NCBI RefSeq assembly: GCF_001570765.1
Contig: NZ_BCSH01000018.1
Coordinates: 1 to 48,487 of the forward strand
Direction: 5' to 3'
DNA: 48,487 nucleotides
From: Nocardiopsis listeri NBRC 13360
GTDB taxonomy: Bacteria; Actinomycetota; Actinomycetes; Streptosporangiales; Streptosporangiaceae
How positions within the stretch are numbered: position 1 is the stretch's first letter; each line of letters starts with the position of its first letter. The translations under genes were made by a program, and so were the position numbers. Of this stretch, positions 11,074 through 19,398 are shown piece after piece. The notes under the pieces were generated by a model, which worked only from the letters and a program-made list of their open reading frames with translations, was not told the DNA's origin and did not search any database.

Positions 11074-12428
11074 CCGCGCACGCGATCGTCGTCGACCTGG
11101 GGTTCGGTGACGCCGGCAAGGGGGTGACCGTGGACCTGTTGTGCGCGACCGGGGACTACGGCGCGGTCGTTCGGGCCAACGGGGGCGCACAGGCGGCGCA
11201 CAACGTGGTCGCCCCCGATGGTCGACACCACACCTTCTCCCAGTTCGGGGCGGGCACGCTCGCCCCGGGTGGGCCGGTACCCACCCACCTGTCCCGATTC
11301 ATGGTGGTGGACCCGTTCGCGTTGGCGATGGAGGCCGCCCACCTGGTGTCGCTCGGGGTCGCGGATCCGTTGTCCCTGGTCACCGTGGACCGGCGGGCGT
11401 TGATCAGCACCCCGTGGCACCGGGCGGCCAACCGGGCGCGGGAGCGCGCCCGGGGCGCGGACCGGCACGGATCCTGCGGGATGGGCGTGGGCGAGACCAT
11501 GGCCTACGCCCTGGACCACCCCGGCCTGGCACCCACGGTGGACGACTGCGCCACACCCGCGCGGCTGCGCCGCAAGTTGACGGCCCTGGACGAGGCGCTC
11601 GGGGTGCGGGGCCCGGGCGAGGAGTCCGGCCCCGATCTGGAGGAGTGCCTGGAGGCCTACGCCGCGTTCGCCGAACGAGTGCGCCTTGTGGACGAGACGT
11701 ACCTGCCCCGGCTGCTGGCTCGGACTCCGGTGGTGTTCGAGGGGGCTCAGGGTGTACTGCTGGACGAGTGGCACGGCTTCCATCCGCACACCACCTGGTC
11801 CACGACCACGACCGCCAACCCGCTGACCCTGCTCGCCGAGGCGGGGCGCTCAGGAGACGCCCACCGGCTCGGGGTGCTGCGCACCTTCACCACCAGGCAC
11901 GGTGCCGGTCCGCTGGTGACCGAGGACCCCGTGCTCTGCGCCCGGCTGCCCGATCGGCACAACCGCGACCATCCCTGGCAGGGGGCGTTCCGGGTGGGGC
12001 ACCTGGACCTGGTGGCGGCCCGGTACGCGTTGGCCGCGACCGGCGGGGTGGACGCCCTGGTGGTGACGCACGCCGACGCCCCCGACCGGCTAGGACGGGA
12101 CCTGCGCTGGTGCACGGACTACCGGGACGGCGCGGGCGCGTCACTGGACATCACCCCGGGCCCGGCCGGTGACCTGGACCGGCAGGCCGCGCTCACCCGG
12201 AGGTTGGCCGACGCCCGCCCGGTGCTCGCGTCGATCCCCGAGGATCCGGCCGAGGCGATCTCCCACGCCCTCGGGACGCCACTGGCCGCGGTGTTCTCCG
12301 GCCCGACCCGTGCCGACGCGCGCGTGGTCACCGAAAGGGGCCGCGCCGTCTCGGGCCCTTCGACCCGTGGACGACCGGGACCCGGCGTGTCGAGTGCGTG
12401 GGCGCGGGCGCGTGTCGATCTAGCGTGA
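11070..12428 (+). CDS. Divergent adenylosuccinate-synthetase-like ligase
   Basis: This 452-residue protein is clearly related to PurA, which joins IMP and aspartate using GTP. Kept features: GFGDAGKG (11-18, catalytic Asp14 and P-loop Lys17), NGGAQAAH (catalytic-type His44), EGAQGVLLDEWHGFHPH (224-240) and RTFTTRHGAGPLVTE. Changed features: the aspartate loop GRRRRTGWLD reads QGAFRVGHLD, the guanine-recognition TKLD reads THAD (333-336), and the SNTTAGG segment reads STTTTANP. The last about 30 residues are an extra tail. GTG start overlaps the VWA stop. I infer a nucleotide-amino-acid ligase with altered substrates, not the housekeeping PurA. Confidence 0.85.
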   Translation: MTAHAIVVDLGFGDAGKGVTVDLLCATGDYGAVVRANGGAQAAHNVVAPDGRHHTFSQFGAGTLAPGGPVPTHLSRFMVVDPFALAMEAAHLVSLGVADPLSLVTVDRRALISTPWHRAANRARERARGADRHGSCGMGVGETMAYALDHPGLAPTVDDCATPARLRRKLTALDEALGVRGPGEESGPDLEECLEAYAAFAERVRLVDETYLPRLLARTPVVFEGAQGVLLDEWHGFHPHTTWSTTTTANPLTLLAEAGRSGDAHRLGVLRTFTTRHGAGPLVTEDPVLCARLPDRHNRDHPWQGAFRVGHLDLVAARYALAATGGVDALVVTHADAPDRLGRDLRWCTDYRDGAGASLDITPGPAGDLDRQAALTRRLADARPVLASIPEDPAEAISHALGTPLAAVFSGPTRADARVVTERGRAVSGPSTRGRPGPGVSSAWARARVDLA

Positions 12429-12432
12429 GCGC

Positions 12433-12858
12433 ATGGCTTCCATCACCGACCCCGAGGTCCGCGCGTTCCTCACCGAGGGAACCCGTACCGGCAAGTTCGC
12501 CTACACCTCCGCGGACGGTCGCCCACTGGCCGTCCCGGTGTGGTTCGTTCTGGAGGGCGACACCTTGGTGTTCAACACCGGCCAAGACACCGCCAAGGCA
12601 CGTTCCATCGCCAGGGACCCGCGCGTCACCCTGGTGGTCGACCTGGAGGAACCTCCGTTCGGGTTCGTCCAGGTGCAGGGTGAGGCACTGGTGACCGAGG
12701 ACCCCGGCGAGCTGGTCCGCACCGCCACGGAGATCGCCCGCCGCTACATGGGTGCCGAACTCGCCGAGGAGTTCGGCCGCCGCAACGGTGTGCCCGGCGA
12801 ACTGGTGGTGCGGCTGCGGCCCACCAAGGTCGTCGCCGCGATGAACATGACCGCCTGA
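12433..12858 (+). CDS. PPOX-class, probable F420-dependent flavin-fold protein
   Basis: This 141-residue split-barrel protein belongs to the pyridoxamine-5'-phosphate-oxidase-like superfamily. It resembles actinobacterial F420-dependent enzymes: RTGKFAYTSADGRPLAVPVWFVLEGDTLVFNTGQDTAKARSIARDPRVTLVVD fits the F420/FMN-binding N-terminal half. Members reduce diverse substrates or bind flavin, biliverdin or F420; the substrate is unknown. It starts 4 bases after the PurA-like gene with only a weak ribosome site, so it could be the last gene of that operon or a bystander. A strong terminator follows. Confidence 0.8.
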   Translation: MASITDPEVRAFLTEGTRTGKFAYTSADGRPLAVPVWFVLEGDTLVFNTGQDTAKARSIARDPRVTLVVDLEEPPFGFVQVQGEALVTEDPGELVRTATEIARRYMGAELAEEFGRRNGVPGELVVRLRPTKVVAAMNMTA

Positions 12859-12874
12859 CGAAACGACGCGGAAA

Positions 12875-12910
12875 CGCCTGTGGCCGCACCCCGGGGTGCG
12901 GCCACAGGCG
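12875..12910. terminator. Bidirectional terminator between PPOX gene and yebC
   Basis: A perfect 16-bp stem (12875-12890 with 12895-12910) closes a CCGG loop. It stands between the converging PPOX gene (+) and yebC (-). No long T run is present on either side, but the stem is very stable. Confidence 0.75.
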
Positions 12911-13007
12911 CTGAAGAGGAGGAACGGGAGCCAGGTTCTGGTTTGTGAACCACCGGAGGTCACCCGTTCGGGCGCCGAAGCGCCGGCGGAGGCTCTGAAG
13001 ACACTGC

Positions 13008-13754
13008 CTAGAGCTCGGCCAGGACCTCGTCCGGGATGTCGGCGTTGGTGAAGACGTTCTGGACGTCGTCGGAGTCCTCCAGGGCATCCACCACGCGCAT
13101 GACCTTCTTGGCGGCCTCGGCGTCGACCGGGACCTCCATGCTGGGCAGCCAGTTGGAGTCGGCCGAGTCGTAGTCGATGCCGGCCTCCTGCAGCGCCGTG
13201 CGGACCGGGACCAGGTCGGTGGCCTCGCAGATGATCTCGAAGGACTCGCCGATGTCCTCGACCTCCTCGGCGCCGGCGTCCAGGACCGCGAGGGTCACGT
13301 CGTCCTCGGTGGTGCCCTCCTTGGGCACGATCACGACGCCCTTGCGGTTGAACAGGTACGACACCGAACCGGCGTCGGCCATGTTGCCGCCGTTGCGGGT
13401 GACCGCCACGCGCACCTCGGAGGCGGCGCGGTTGCGGTTGTCGGTGAGGCACTCCACCAACAGGGCCACCCCTCCGGGGGCGTAGCCCTCGTACATGATG
13501 GTCTCCCACTCGGCTCCACCGGCCTCCTCACCGGAGCCACGCTTGCGGGCACGCTCGATGTTGTCGAGCGGAACGGAGTTCTTCTTCGCCTTCTGGATGG
13601 CGTCGTAGAGCGTCGGGTTCCCGTCGGGATCACCGCCGCCCGTACGGGCCGCCACCTCGATGTGCTTGATCAGCTTCGCGAAGAGCTTGCCGCGCTTGGC
13701 GTCGATGACGGCCTTTTTGTGCTTGGTGGTGGCCCACTTGGAGTGGCCGGCCAT
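13008..13754 (-). CDS. yebC: YebC/PmpR-family protein
   Basis: This 248-residue protein has the family N-terminus [30 protein letters not shown] and the conserved [22 protein letters not shown]. Members are described as DNA-binding regulators and, more recently, as ribosome-associated factors that help translate difficult stretches. The length is normal. In relatives it sits between pdxT and ruvC; here pdxT is broken and ruvC is 5 kb away. With ruvC removed, no co-transcribed gene follows it before the terminator at 12875. Confidence 0.95.
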   Translation of the reverse strand: MAGHSKWATTKHKKAVIDAKRGKLFAKLIKHIEVAARTGGGDPDGNPTLYDAIQKAKKNSVPLDNIERARKRGSGEEAGGAEWETIMYEGYAPGGVALLVECLTDNRNRAASEVRVAVTRNGGNMADAGSVSYLFNRKGVVIVPKEGTTEDDVTLAVLDAGAEEVEDIGESFEIICEATDLVPVRTALQEAGIDYDSADSNWLPSMEVPVDAEAAKKVMRVVDALEDSDDVQNVFTNADIPDEVLAEL

Positions 13755-14040
13755 GGGAGTCCTTTCACGATGTCGACGAACAGGCGGTGGATACGAATGT
13801 CGCCGGTCGATTCCGGGTGGAAGGACGTGGCGATCAGACCGCCCTGTCGTACGGCGACGATTCTATCCCTCCCACCGGGACCGGTGGCACGACCCGGAAC
13901 GGTGACCGTCGGCCCGACCCTCTCCACCCACGGAGCACGGATGAAGACCGCGTCGAGGGGCCCTCGTCGATGCCGTCCACGTGCACGCGCGCCTGGAACG
14001 ACTCGGTCCGGCGGCCGAAGGCGGTGCGGCGCTCAAGTAC
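13755..14040 (-). pseudogene. pdxT: pdxT remnant (glutaminase subunit of PLP synthase), truncated and frameshifted
   Basis: Between pdxS and yebC, where pdxT belongs, only about 366 bases remain, too few for the about 600 needed. A first frame reads [20 protein letters not shown] (14037 downward), matching the middle of PdxT. A one-base loss near 13957-13963 (a run of four Cs on the minus strand where five are expected) shifts it. A second frame then gives [12 protein letters not shown] and [18 protein letters not shown], with the catalytic His-x-Glu. The N-terminal half, with the GGES and nucleophile-Cys motifs, is gone. The frame runs into the yebC start without a stop. Glutamine-dependent ammonia supply to PdxS is presumably lost or provided elsewhere. 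Confidence 0.82.
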
Positions 14041-14120
14041 GGTTCCTTCTCGGCCTGCGGGAACGGAGGCGGTGGGGCCGCCGTGGGCTCCACCGTCCCC
14101 GTTCGTTCCCGGACGCGTTC

Positions 14121-15032
14121 CTACCAGCCTCGACCGGCGTAACGCTGTGAGTCGGGCTGCTCTTCCAGGTTGATGCCGACCATGGCCTCGCCCAGGCCTC
14201 GCGAGACACGAGCGATCACGGCCGGGTCCTCGTAGTGCAGGGTGGCCCGCACGATGGCGTCGGCACGCTTGGCCGGGTCACCGGACTTGAAGATGCCCGA
14301 ACCCACGAAGACGCTCTCGGCGCCCAGCTGCCGCATGAGTGCCGCGTCGGCGGGGGTGGCCACGCCACCGGCGGAGAACAGCGGTACCGGCAGCTTGCCG
14401 AGTCGCGCTACCTCCTCGACCACCTCGTAGGGGGCGCGCAGCTCCTTGGCGGCACCGAACAGCTCGGCCTCGTCCAGGGTGCCCAGGCGCTTGATCTCGC
14501 CCCGGATGGAGCGCATGTGGCGGGTGGCCTCGACGACGTTTCCGGTGCCGGCCTCGCCCTTGGAACGGATCATGGCGGCGCCCTCGGAGATACGGCGCAG
14601 GGCCTCGCCGAGGTTGGTCGCACCGCACACGAAGGGGACGGTGAACGCCCACTTGTCGATGTGGTGGGCCTCGTCGGCGGGGGTGAGGACCTCGGACTCG
14701 TCGACGAAGTCCACGCCGAGGGACTCCAGTACCCGGGCCTCGACGAAGTGACCGATGCGGACCTTGGCCATCACGGGGATGGAGACCGCCTCGACGATGC
14801 CGTCGATCATGTCGGGGTCGGACATGCGGGCGACCCCGCCGTCCCTACGGATGTCGGCGGGGACGCGTTCCAGGGCCATGACCGCCACGGCACCGGCGTC
14901 CTCTGCGATCCTCGCCTGCTCCGGGGTGACGACGTCCATGATGACGCCGTTCTTGAGCTGTTCGGCCATTCCGCGCTTGACGCGCTGGGTACCGACGGCG
15001 TTGTCGGAGCTGTTCTTTGCGTTCTCGGCCAC
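14121..15032 (-). CDS. pdxS: Pyridoxal 5'-phosphate synthase subunit PdxS
   Basis: This 303-residue protein makes PLP from ribose 5-phosphate, glyceraldehyde 3-phosphate and ammonia. The family core is complete: [31 protein letters not shown], the catalytic Lys in [13 protein letters not shown] and the second Lys region in [26 protein letters not shown] 15032 with GGGAG upstream is the start. Its partner pdxT, usually directly downstream, is a remnant. PdxS can use free ammonia in vitro, so function may persist. Confidence 0.96.
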   Translation of the reverse strand: MAENAKNSSDNAVGTQRVKRGMAEQLKNGVIMDVVTPEQARIAEDAGAVAVMALERVPADIRRDGGVARMSDPDMIDGIVEAVSIPVMAKVRIGHFVEARVLESLGVDFVDESEVLTPADEAHHIDKWAFTVPFVCGATNLGEALRRISEGAAMIRSKGEAGTGNVVEATRHMRSIRGEIKRLGTLDEAELFGAAKELRAPYEVVEEVARLGKLPVPLFSAGGVATPADAALMRQLGAESVFVGSGIFKSGDPAKRADAIVRATLHYEDPAVIARVSRGLGEAMVGINLEEQPDSQRYAGRGW

Positions 15033-15262
15033 GGTGGTGGGCTCCCGTTGTCGTTTCCGGTTGGGGCTCGGCCCTGACGTGCGGGCCTTGGTGCATCCTG
15101 GGCCCGCGGCTCACCGGCTCACGCGTGAAGGTCACGCGGGCACCATCGGCGCCGCGCACCCTGGGTCGACCAGGCCACCATCCTAGTCAGGCCCTTTTCG
15201 GGACTTTTGGCCAGATGGTCGATTGTCGCGGATCGTCCACTCCACAGTGGAACACGACGGGT

Positions 15263-15769
15263 TCAGCGGGACCCCGGGGCGGCGGCTCCGGGCGCTTGGT
15301 CGTCCATCTCGAAGAACTCGGGCAGGGCGGCGGTACCGGCCAGGCGTAGGAGCCGGACGAGTCGAGAACGTCGTGCGCGACGGGTGTCGCCGACCGCGTC
15401 GTTGTGGAAGACGCGGGCGAGGTGGACCCCGCGCGCGGCGACCCGCACCTCTTGGAGCTCCGGGGCGGTGGTGAGGTCGGCGCGTGCGTCCAGGGTCTCG
15501 CGCAGGGTCACCGACAGCGCGCTCTCGGCGAGCTCACGGTGGTCGTCCGCGCGGCGGGCCCGATTGGCGCTCTCGGAGAGTCCGGCCGACGCTTCGGGGG
15601 TCAGGTGCCCGGATGCGGCGAGGTCGAGGACGGCCGCGGCCCGGCGCAGCAGGGCGGCGTCCAGCGCCGCTCGCGCGGTCTCCACGCGGTGGTGGAGCCG
15701 GTCCAGCCGGGTGGCCCGCCAGGACAGGTAGAAGCCGACCAGGACCAGGACCAGCAGGATTGCGGCCAC
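15263..15769 (-). CDS. Small membrane-anchored protein of the PIM cluster, function unknown
   Basis: This 168-residue protein has an N-terminal membrane segment (AAILLVLVLVGFYLSW) followed by a long Arg/Ala-rich helical domain that may form a coiled coil. It ends with an acidic FFEMDDQAPG tail. I recognise this type of protein as a conserved neighbour of pimA in actinobacteria and it loosely recalls LemA-like helical proteins, but I cannot assign a function. It lies 26 bases downstream of pimA and is likely in the same operon. Confidence 0.7.
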   Translation of the reverse strand: MAAILLVLVLVGFYLSWRATRLDRLHHRVETARAALDAALLRRAAAVLDLAASGHLTPEASAGLSESANRARRADDHRELAESALSVTLRETLDARADLTTAPELQEVRVAARGVHLARVFHNDAVGDTRRARRSRLVRLLRLAGTAALPEFFEMDDQAPGAAAPGSR

Positions 15770-15795
15770 CGTGCCCGCGAAGGGGCCGTCACCGA

Positions 15796-16989
15796 TCAGG
15801 GCCGCTCACCCCGGCGGTACGAGGCGGGGGTCAGGGGCCTGTTTCCGGCCAGGACCGTTTCGTACACGTGGGCGATGTCTGCGGCGACGGTGTCCCAGTC
15901 GTAGGCGCGCACGGCGGCGCGGGCCGCGCGGGACAGTTCCGCGCGCCGGTCGGGGGCGTCGAGCAGGGCGGCGGCACGTTCGGCCAGGTGTTCGGCGTCG
16001 CCGACCCGGAAGAGCTCCCCGGCCTCGCCTCCGTCCAGGACCGCGTCGAAGGCCGGGATGTCGCTGGCGACGATGGCGGCGCCCGCGGCCATCGCCTCGG
16101 TGAGGACGATACCGAAGCTCTCCCCACCCAGGTTGGGCGCACAGAAGACGTCGGCGCAATGGTAGGCGCGGACCTTGTCGGCCTCGTCGAGTCGACCGAG
16201 CAGGATCACGCGTTCGCGCAGGTCGTCGGGGACACCGGACAGGTCGGGATCACCCGGTCCGGCGACGAGCAGCCGCAGGCCCGTCCGGTGTGGGGCCAGG
16301 CGGGTGAAGGCCTCCAATAGCACTTCCAAGCCCTTGCGGGGTTCGTCCAGGCGACCGAGGAAGGCGATGGAGCCACCCTCGCCGGGCCACCCGGGGAGCG
16401 GGTCGGCGTGCGCGAAACGACGCACCGACACCCCGTTGGGGATCAGTACGGCGTCACCGCCCACGTGTTCGACGAGGGTGCGTCGCGCGGCCTCGGACAC
16501 GGCGATGCGGGCGTTGACCTTCTCCATGGCCGAACGCAGGGCGGTGGATGTGGCCGACATCGCCCGTGAGCGCGGGTTGGAGGTGTGGAAGGTGGCGACG
16601 ATGGGACCGTTCGCCGACCAACAGGCCAGCAGGGAGAGGCTGGGCGCGGCCGGTTCGTGGACGTGCACGAGGTCGAAGTCCCCTTCGGCGATCCAACGGC
16701 GCACACACGTGGAGGCCCGAGGTCCGAAGCGGATACGGGCCACCGAGCCGTTGTAGCGAACGGGCAAGGGGCGACCCGCCGAGACGAGGTAGGCCGGGGT
16801 CGGATGTTCGGGGTCTCCCACGGGGGCCAGGACGGACACGTGGTGACCCATCCCGATGAGTGACTCGGCGAGGTCTCCCACGTGCTGTTGGACCCCGCCG
16901 GGAACGTCCCAGGAGTAGGGGCAGACGATGCCCACCCGTCGCCCACCACCCTCAACGGACGCCTCCGGCGCGGTCGTGGCCCTACCCAT
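15796..16989 (-). CDS. pimA: Phosphatidylinositol alpha-mannosyltransferase PimA
   Basis: This 397-residue GT4 glycosyltransferase transfers mannose from GDP-mannose to phosphatidylinositol, the first step of PIM synthesis, at the cytoplasmic face of the membrane. The N-terminus VGIVCPYSWDVPGGVQQHVGDLA is the PimA hallmark. The GDP-mannose site includes VSVRRF, GRLDEPRKGLEVL and the EX7E-like APNLGGESFGIVLTEAMA. The ATG at 16989 overlaps the acyltransferase stop by 8 bases; a longer in-frame reading to 17151 lies inside that gene and is rejected. Confidence 0.93.
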   Translation of the reverse strand: MGRATTAPEASVEGGGRRVGIVCPYSWDVPGGVQQHVGDLAESLIGMGHHVSVLAPVGDPEHPTPAYLVSAGRPLPVRYNGSVARIRFGPRASTCVRRWIAEGDFDLVHVHEPAAPSLSLLACWSANGPIVATFHTSNPRSRAMSATSTALRSAMEKVNARIAVSEAARRTLVEHVGGDAVLIPNGVSVRRFAHADPLPGWPGEGGSIAFLGRLDEPRKGLEVLLEAFTRLAPHRTGLRLLVAGPGDPDLSGVPDDLRERVILLGRLDEADKVRAYHCADVFCAPNLGGESFGIVLTEAMAAGAAIVASDIPAFDAVLDGGEAGELFRVGDAEHLAERAAALLDAPDRRAELSRAARAAVRAYDWDTVAADIAHVYETVLAGNRPLTPASYRRGERP

Positions 16990-17881
16990 GGTCCGCCTCG
17001 TGGTCGGAGCCGAAGACCGGCTGCAGCATGTGCCAGTCCTCGGGGTGTTCGGCGATGGCCCCCTCGAACACCCGGGCCAGCGCCTGGGTGGTCTCCTGTA
17101 CCCGTTGGGCTCGGGTGGGCGCCTCGGCGACGGGGATCTCCTCGTGCACACGGATGTTCCAGTACGGACCGTCGTACCAGAGGGAGACCGGCATCAGGGC
17201 GGCGCCGGTGTTCAGGGCCAGGGCCGCAGGGCCGGAGGGCATGCGCGCCTTCTCCCCGAAGAAGTCCACCTCCGGACCGTTGCCGTGGATGTCACGGTCC
17301 GCGAGCAGACACACCAGGCCGCCCTCGCGCAGGCGCCGGGCGAGCACGCCCACGGTGTGGGCGCCCCCTCCGGTGAGAGGCAGCACCTCCATGCCCAGGG
17401 ACTCGCGGTAGGAGGTGAAGCGCCGGTAGAGGCTCTCCGGGCTCAGTCGCTGGGCGACGGTGGTCAGCGGGGTGCCGCGTGCCGCGATCCAGGCACCGGC
17501 GTGGTCCCAGTTGCCCATGTGCGGCAGGGCGGCGACCACTCCCCTGCCGGAGCGGACGTGCTCCTCCAGGACCTCCACGCCGCTCTGTCGGGTGCGGGAG
17601 AGGATGTGGTCGCACCCCATGGCCGGCAGGCGGAAGAGCTCGTAGTAGTAGCGCATGTAGGAGCGCATACCCGCCTTGGACAGGGCCCTGAGCCGGACGG
17701 TGGAGGCGTCGGGGCCCAACAGCCTGCGCAGGTTGCGTTCCAGGCCCCTGGTGCCGGCGTCGTGGGTGCGCCAGGAACGGTCGGCGATCCGGCGGAAGAC
17801 CGCCCGCCCGACGCTCTCCGGTGAGCGGCGGACCAGTGACCACCCGGCCGCGTAGGCCAGGTCGGCCATGCGTTCGTCCAC
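16982..17881 (-). CDS. Phosphatidylinositol mannoside acyltransferase (PatA-like)
   Basis: This 299-residue HtrB/LpxL-superfamily acyltransferase probably acylates the mannose of PIM1. The catalytic H-x4-D is in PHMGNWDHAG at about residues 119-128. LLADRDIHGNGPEVDFFGEKARMPSGPAALALNTGAALMPVS is the typical acceptor/acyl region. The GTG 17881 start has GAGGA upstream; ATG 17869 is an alternative. Overlap with pimA and proximity to pgsA make a PI-mannoside operon. Confidence 0.9.
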   Translation of the reverse strand: MDERMADLAYAAGWSLVRRSPESVGRAVFRRIADRSWRTHDAGTRGLERNLRRLLGPDASTVRLRALSKAGMRSYMRYYYELFRLPAMGCDHILSRTRQSGVEVLEEHVRSGRGVVAALPHMGNWDHAGAWIAARGTPLTTVAQRLSPESLYRRFTSYRESLGMEVLPLTGGGAHTVGVLARRLREGGLVCLLADRDIHGNGPEVDFFGEKARMPSGPAALALNTGAALMPVSLWYDGPYWNIRVHEEIPVAEAPTRAQRVQETTQALARVFEGAIAEHPEDWHMLQPVFGSDHEADHG

Positions 17882-17936
17882 GTCGTGCTTCCTCGTCCCG
17901 CTGCTTCTTCGTCGTCACGATGCCCGGCCGTGTGGC

Positions 17937-18593
17937 TCAGACGTCTTTGTCGGTCTTGTGGTCGGAGTCCTCACCCTGTTCTTCGGTGAAGTCGGGGTCG
18001 TTGAGGCGGGCGCGGGTCTCGATGAGCCGCTGGAGGATGGTGATGAGGCTCATTCCGGCCAGGAGCCACAGACCGCCGGCGAGGACGTAGGGCACCCCGA
18101 GCGCGCTCAGACCAACCGCGACCAGGATGATGACCAGCCGTTCGGTGCGTTCGGCGACACCGACGTCGCAGTTGACGCCCAGACCCTCCGCGCGCGCCTT
18201 GATGTAGGACACCATGAACCCGCCGATCAGGCAGAACAACGTGAGCCCCGCGAGCAGCGGGTCGTCGCCCTCACCGACGAACCACCACATGAGTCCGGCC
18301 AGGACGGCGGCGTCGGCGATCCGGTCGAGGCTGGAGTCCAGGAAGGCCCCGAAGGCGCTGGCGCTGTCCCCGGCTCGGGCCACCGCGCCGTCGAGCATGT
18401 CGAAGAGCGCGAAGACGGTGATGACCACCGACCCCGCGTAGAGCTGGCCGCGGGGATAGAAGTACAGGGCGCTGATGACGACACCCGCGGCGCCGACGAT
18501 CGTGACGATGTTGGGGGTCAGGCCGATCCGGGCCAGGCTCCGGCCGAGCGGAGCGGTGACCCGGGAGATCATGGGACGAAGGATTCTCAGCAT
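17937..18593 (-). CDS. pgsA: Phosphatidylinositol phosphate synthase (CDP-alcohol phosphatidyltransferase)
   Basis: This 218-residue membrane protein condenses CDP-diacylglycerol with inositol 1-phosphate. The family signature D-x2-DG-x2-AR-x8-G-x3-D-x3-D is complete in DMLDGAVARAGDSASAF then GAFLDSSLD. About six hydrophobic segments are visible, and the C-terminus is polar. I chose ATG 18593 (MLRILRPM); the longer frame to 18665 adds a Pro-rich stretch with no good ribosome site. Neighbouring HIT and acyltransferase genes match the actinobacterial PIM locus. Confidence 0.9.
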   Translation of the reverse strand: MLRILRPMISRVTAPLGRSLARIGLTPNIVTIVGAAGVVISALYFYPRGQLYAGSVVITVFALFDMLDGAVARAGDSASAFGAFLDSSLDRIADAAVLAGLMWWFVGEGDDPLLAGLTLFCLIGGFMVSYIKARAEGLGVNCDVGVAERTERLVIILVAVGLSALGVPYVLAGGLWLLAGMSLITILQRLIETRARLNDPDFTEEQGEDSDHKTDKDV

Positions 18594-18707
18594 GTCTTCT
18601 TGTGATCGTAGGACGGGAACGGGCGTGGGGGTGGGAGCCGCTACCCGCTGGGGGTGGCGCGTCACTGGAACGGCGGTCTCACGGCTCGGGCCCGGGACCG
18701 ATCGGGG

Positions 18708-19277
18708 TCACCCTCGCGGCCAGTACTCGGACAGGCGGCTCCGGGTCTGCTCCAACATCTCGGGCAGGATCCCGGTGTCGCCGATCACCTGCATGAAGCT
18801 GGTGTCGCCACCCCACCGGGGCACGACGTGCTGGTGGAGATGGGCGGCGATCCCGGCTCCGGCGACCGTACCGAGGTTCAGACCGACGTTGAAGCCCTGC
18901 GGTCGGTGGGAGTCGGTGAGCGCTCGGATGCCCGCCTGCGTGAGGGAGGCGATCTCGGCCGTCTCGGTCTCGTCCAGCGCGGTGTAGTCGGAGACGTGAC
19001 GGTAGGGGCAGACCAGCAGGTGACCACTGGTGTAGGGGTAGATGTTGAGGACCACGTAGGCGGTCTCGCCGCGCGCCACGACGAGGCCCTCGGCGTCGGT
19101 CACCTCGGGAGCGCGACAGAACGGGCAGCCGTCCTCGGCCCGCGGGCCGGTGGGCTTGCCCTCGCCCTTGACATAGGCCATGCGGTGCGGGGTCCAGAGC
19201 CGTTCCCGACCGTCGGGGACACCGGTCCCCACCCCCGGCGGGGTCGCTTTGTCGGGCTCGTCGTCGGCGCCGCGCAT
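18708..19277 (-). CDS. HIT-family nucleotide hydrolase/transferase
   Basis: This 189-residue histidine-triad protein contains AAHLHQHVVPRW (His-x-His-x-His-phi-phi), which hydrolyses or transfers nucleoside phosphates, and a CPFCRAPE zinc-like pair. Related actinobacterial proteins lie between thrS and pgsA and are thought to be AP4A phosphorylase-like. In this window thrS does not follow upstream. ATG 19277 was chosen because the longer reading crosses the terminator at 19338-19369. Confidence 0.88.
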   Translation of the reverse strand: MRGADDEPDKATPPGVGTGVPDGRERLWTPHRMAYVKGEGKPTGPRAEDGCPFCRAPEVTDAEGLVVARGETAYVVLNIYPYTSGHLLVCPYRHVSDYTALDETETAEIASLTQAGIRALTDSHRPQGFNVGLNLGTVAGAGIAAHLHQHVVPRWGGDTSFMQVIGDTGILPEMLEQTRSRLSEYWPRG

Positions 19278-19337
19278 GACTCGTCCGTTCCCTCGATGAC
19301 CGTTTTCCTGCGTCTCGTCCCAGCATAGAAGCGTGGT

Positions 19338-19369
19338 GGAGCGCCCGTGTCGTGGACCACGGGCGCTCC
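19338..19369 (-). terminator. Terminator after DUF885 gene
   Basis: A perfect 12-bp stem (19338-19349 with 19358-19369) encloses an 8-base loop. It lies 30 bases downstream of the DUF885 stop on the minus strand and before the HIT gene. Confidence 0.7.
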
Positions 19370-19398
19370 GACGAGCGCGCGGTGAACGGGCGTGCCGC

